From: Acidobacteriota bacterium
GTDB lineage: Bacteria > Acidobacteriota > Vicinamibacteria > Vicinamibacterales > CAVVIG01
Direction: 5' to 3'
NCBI GenBank assembly: GCA_016195295.1
Contig: JACPZV010000009.1
Span: forward strand, 1-7,022
Length of the DNA: 7,022 nt
The notes beneath the pieces are model-generated. The model had not been told where the DNA came from. It saw only the letters and a program-made list of their open reading frames with translations, and did not search any database. Every line of letters starts with the position of its first letter. Position 1 is the stretch's first letter. Made by a program: the position numbers and the translations under genes. This document shows positions 4,825 to 7,022 of this stretch, piece after piece.

Positions 4825-5423
4825 GTGGCCGACTGGGACGCCGACAGTCCTCAACTCCACCAGAATCTGATCGAAATCCGCGTCAGCCTGGAGCGCGACG
4901 CCGAAAGACGAATTGTTCCTGCGGTCGCGCTCGCCAAGGCCTGGCAGACGACGATGATGGCTGGGCTGACGATCTCCGATCCCCTCTACGTCGGCCGATT
5001 CCGTGGGGAAACCGGACTTGAGAACTGCCGCGTCAGCATCGGCAGCGCTTCAGGTGTCCCTCCAGCAGACGTCGCCAACGAACTCACATCGTTCGAGACC
5101 AGACTGCAGGCAGCCGTTTCCGCGCTCGATGGGGCGTACCCCCGTTGGTGTGGACCTCGATACCGACGGCTTGGCCGCGGTCATCGACCTTGCGGCGTGG
5201 GCTCACGCGGAGTGGGTGCGCATCCATCCTTTCGCGAACGGTAACGGGCGCACCGCGCGCGTCTGGGCTAACTGGATCTTCGTGCGCTACGGCTTTCCGC
5301 CGGCCGTTCGCCTTCGCCCGCGGCCAGAGTCCGGTTATGGCGCTGCGTGCGCAAGGGCGATGGCGACCGACGGCTCGTCTCTTCCGCGTCATGGTGCGCG
5401 ACGCTACGGCGCCGCCGACCTGA
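4825..5423 (+). pseudogene. Fic-domain protein, split over three reading frames
   Basis: Fic proteins usually transfer AMP from ATP to a hydroxyl of a target protein. From the GTG at 4825 the first frame reads VADWDADSPQLHQNLIEIR and continues in family style to VSALDGAYP. At a run of five C (5139-5143) similarity moves to the next frame, with VGVDLDTDGLAAVIDLAAWAHAEW and the active-site motif HPFANGNGRTAR (5225-5260), which has the catalytic histidine and the GNGR anion-binding loop; the usual D/E is N here. Similarity continues to GYGAACARAM, then moves to the third frame at WRPTARLFRVMVRDATAP (from 5361), ending at TGA 5421-5423. Removing one C repairs the first break. The second needs a net loss of two bases modulo three and looks like a small deletion between TGG repeats. 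Unless the reading is wrong or the ribosome slips at C5, no active enzyme is made, while the antitoxin just upstream stays intact. Confidence 0.8.
5139..5143 (+). other. C5 run at the first Fic frameshift
   Basis: Five C where four would keep the Fic frame continuous from GAYP into VGVD. It could be a real +1 mutation, a sequencing error in a homopolymer, or, less likely, a slippage site. Confidence 0.6.
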
Positions 5424-5453
5424 GCGGAAACGTGAATCACCACGTCCCTGAGC

Positions 5454-5793
5454 TGTCAACGGATCGCTGGCGCGCCCCGTCTAACCGATCCACATGGACA
5501 ACCCGGTCGGCGCCATCCGTTACGCGATCCGCCAGTTCCGTCTCTCGCCCGTCTTCACCGCCTCGGCCGTTCTGACGCTGTCGCTCGGCATCGGCGGCAC
5601 GACCGCCATCTTCACGCTGATCCACGCCGTCATGCTCCGCTCGCTCCCGGTCGCGGACCCGGAGAGCCTCTACCGCATCGGCGACGGCGACAACTGCTGC
5701 GTCCAGGGCGGATATCAGGATCGCTGGGGCATGTTCTCGTTCCCGCTCTTCGAGCGCCTCAAAGCCCAAGCGCCCGAATTTGAACAGCTCACC
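5454..5793 (+). repeat. long direct repeat, copy 2 (ADOP leader and 5' end)
   Basis: Partner of 3953-4292. Similarity starts abruptly at TGTCAACGGATC, 40 bp before the ATG in both copies, although neither has a ribosome site there. It marks the right-hand limit of the RHH-Fic cassette. Confidence 0.85.
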
Positions 5794-7022
5794 GCTTTCC
5801 AGGCCGGCGGCTTCCGCGTCAGCGTCCGCCGTCCCGGCATCGACGTCGCCGCGCGCTCTCTCCGCACGGAATACGTCACCGGCAACTACTTCACCACCTT
5901 CGGCATCGGCGCCTTCGGCGGCCGCGTTTTCACCGCGGACGATGACACGCCGGCCTCGCCGCCCGTCGCCGTGCTCAGCCACCACTCGTGGCAGGCGACC
6001 TACGGCGGCGATCAAACGCTCGTTGGACAGACGCTCGTCATCGAAGGCCACCCGTTCACGGTCGCCGGCGTCGCGCCGCCGGGCTTCTTCGGCGACACGC
6101 TCCGCAACAACCCGCCCGACGTCTGGATCCCGATTCAGCACGAACCGATGATCACGGGCGGCAACTCGCTGCTGCGCCAGCCGATCTCCGCATGGCTGCG
6201 CGTCATCGGCCGGCTCCGTCCCGGCGCGTCCATAGACGAAGTCGCGCCGCGACTCACCGGCGTCCTGCGGCAGTGGATGGAGCACGACTCGGGCTACCCG
6301 TCGAACTGGATGTCCGACATCGCTCGTCTGCTGCCGAAGCAGACCATCTCGATCGTCCCCGCCGGCGCCGGCGTCGGCATCATGAAAGAACAGTACGCCA
6401 GCAGCCTGCAACTGCTGATGGCGGTGTGCGGTCTCAAATCGTGACGCAAGCGCTCATCGAAAGCATCCTGCTCTCGATCGCCGGCGGGATCGCGGGCCTG
6501 CTGGTCGCCACCGGCGCCGCGCGGCTGCTGCTCTCGCTCGCGTTCACGGTGTCGACATTCTTGCCAATCAGCACGTGGCCGTCGCCGCTGGTGCTCGCGT
6601 TTGCCTTCGGCGTCTCCGTGATCACCGGCATCATCTTCGGCGCCGTGCCCGCCTGGCTCGCGACGCGCACCGATCCCATCGACGCGCTGCGCGGCTCCGG
6701 CCGCTCGACGGGCGACCATTCCTCCTTCACGCGGACGGCGCTGCTCGTCCTCCAGGCGACGCTGTCCGTCGTGCTGGTCGCGGGCGCGACGATGCTCGGC
6801 CGCAGCTTGAGTAATGTTGAGCATCAGGACTTCGGCTACGAGGTGCGCGATCGCGTGCTCGTCCAGATGAATCGTCCGCCGGCCGGTTACACGGTGCCGC
6901 AACTGACGGCGATGTACCGCACGATCGAAGAACGGCTGAACCGCGTGCCGGGCATCCAGGGATCGGGCTTGGCGCTCTACAATCCGCTGACCGACAACTG
7001 GGGCGAGCTGGTCCTCGTCGCC
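5494..7022 (+). pseudogene. ADOP-family MacB/FtsX-like permease, interrupted (copy 2), runs off the window
   Basis: The first part (5494-6444, 316 codons) holds a membrane helix (residues about 18-50) and the periplasmic MacB-type core (about 55-280, with VTGNYFTTFGIGAFGGRVFTADDD and PPVAVLSHHSWQATYGGDQTLVG), then the opening of the first FtsX domain, SLQLLMAVCGL, and a stop. Family similarity resumes in another frame at QIVTQALIESILLSIAGGIAGLL (from 6435-6438) and stays open to the window end, through membrane segments, the GAVPAWLATRTDPIDALRG motif typical of ADOP/MacB permeases, and the start of the second half, RTALLVLQATLSVVLVAGA. Compared with the family about 35 residues, including an FtsX membrane helix with the usual ACANxANLLLAR stretch, are missing near 6433-6438. 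The loss is too large for a base-calling error. An intact gene would be an inner-membrane, MacB-like permease of unknown substrate. Confidence 0.85.

Noticed and set aside
5430..5445. Small hairpin ACGTG...CACGT after the Fic stop as a terminator
   Set aside because: Five base pairs and no T-tract.
5437..6411. Long minus-strand open frame antisense to permease copy 2
   Set aside because: It is rich in D, R, A, E and V in repetitive runs, as expected when a GC-rich gene is read backwards, and the plus strand has clear ADOP similarity throughout.
6294..6902. Second long minus-strand open frame near the window end
   Set aside because: It is antisense to the FtsX part of the permease, low-complexity (R, H, E, Q, G) and without any recognisable motif.

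Overview
The window is high-GC bacterial DNA. Two copies of a MacB/FtsX-type permease with the diagnostic opening MDNPVGAIRYA (family ADOP, 'acidobacterial duplicated orphan permease') point to an Acidobacteriota genome, probably a soil or subsurface Vicinamibacteria-like lineage. That assignment rests on family knowledge and sequence style, not on a marker gene.

Layout. (1) Positions 3-158 hold the 3' end of an unrecognised plus-strand gene. It converges on a minus-strand gene for a 200-residue exported protein of unknown function (304-906). (2) Minus strand 1029-1623 is an intact brnT-brnA type II toxin-antitoxin operon, apparently leaderless, with a perfect 14-bp palindrome against the toxin start codon. 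(3) The 182-bp divergent intergenic region 1624-1805 carries two further near-identical palindromes exactly 70 bp apart. They lead into a plus-strand pair of unrecognised genes (1806-2333 and 2330-2794) coupled by a GTGA overlap. (4) Minus strand 2784-3052 is a UPF0175 antitoxin gene whose ATGA-coupled partner, a DUF3368/PIN-type toxin, survives only as about the first 15 codons. (5) Positions 3116-3871 encode a mostly helical protein of unknown function. (6) From about 3953 to the end there are two paralogous ADOP permease copies, both broken. Copy 1 has lost 210 nt in frame and its remaining 3' part is replaced by a ribbon-helix-helix antitoxin gene followed by a Fic gene. The Fic gene keeps its active-site motif but is split over three frames. 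Copy 2 has lost about 35 codons within its first FtsX domain and changes frame there.

How it fits together. Three different toxin-antitoxin modules lie within about 4.4 kb. In two of them the toxin is broken while the antitoxin remains open. Together with the two damaged permeases and a small second remnant of the UPF0175 gene at 992-1022, this looks like an accessory hot spot where TA cassettes have inserted, recombined and decayed. No integrase, transposase, tRNA, rRNA or CRISPR array is visible. The least explained parts are the coupled gene pair 1806-2794 with its twin palindromes and the 33-bp inverted repeat at 4329-4361, which contains a perfect TTGACA just before the RHH antitoxin.
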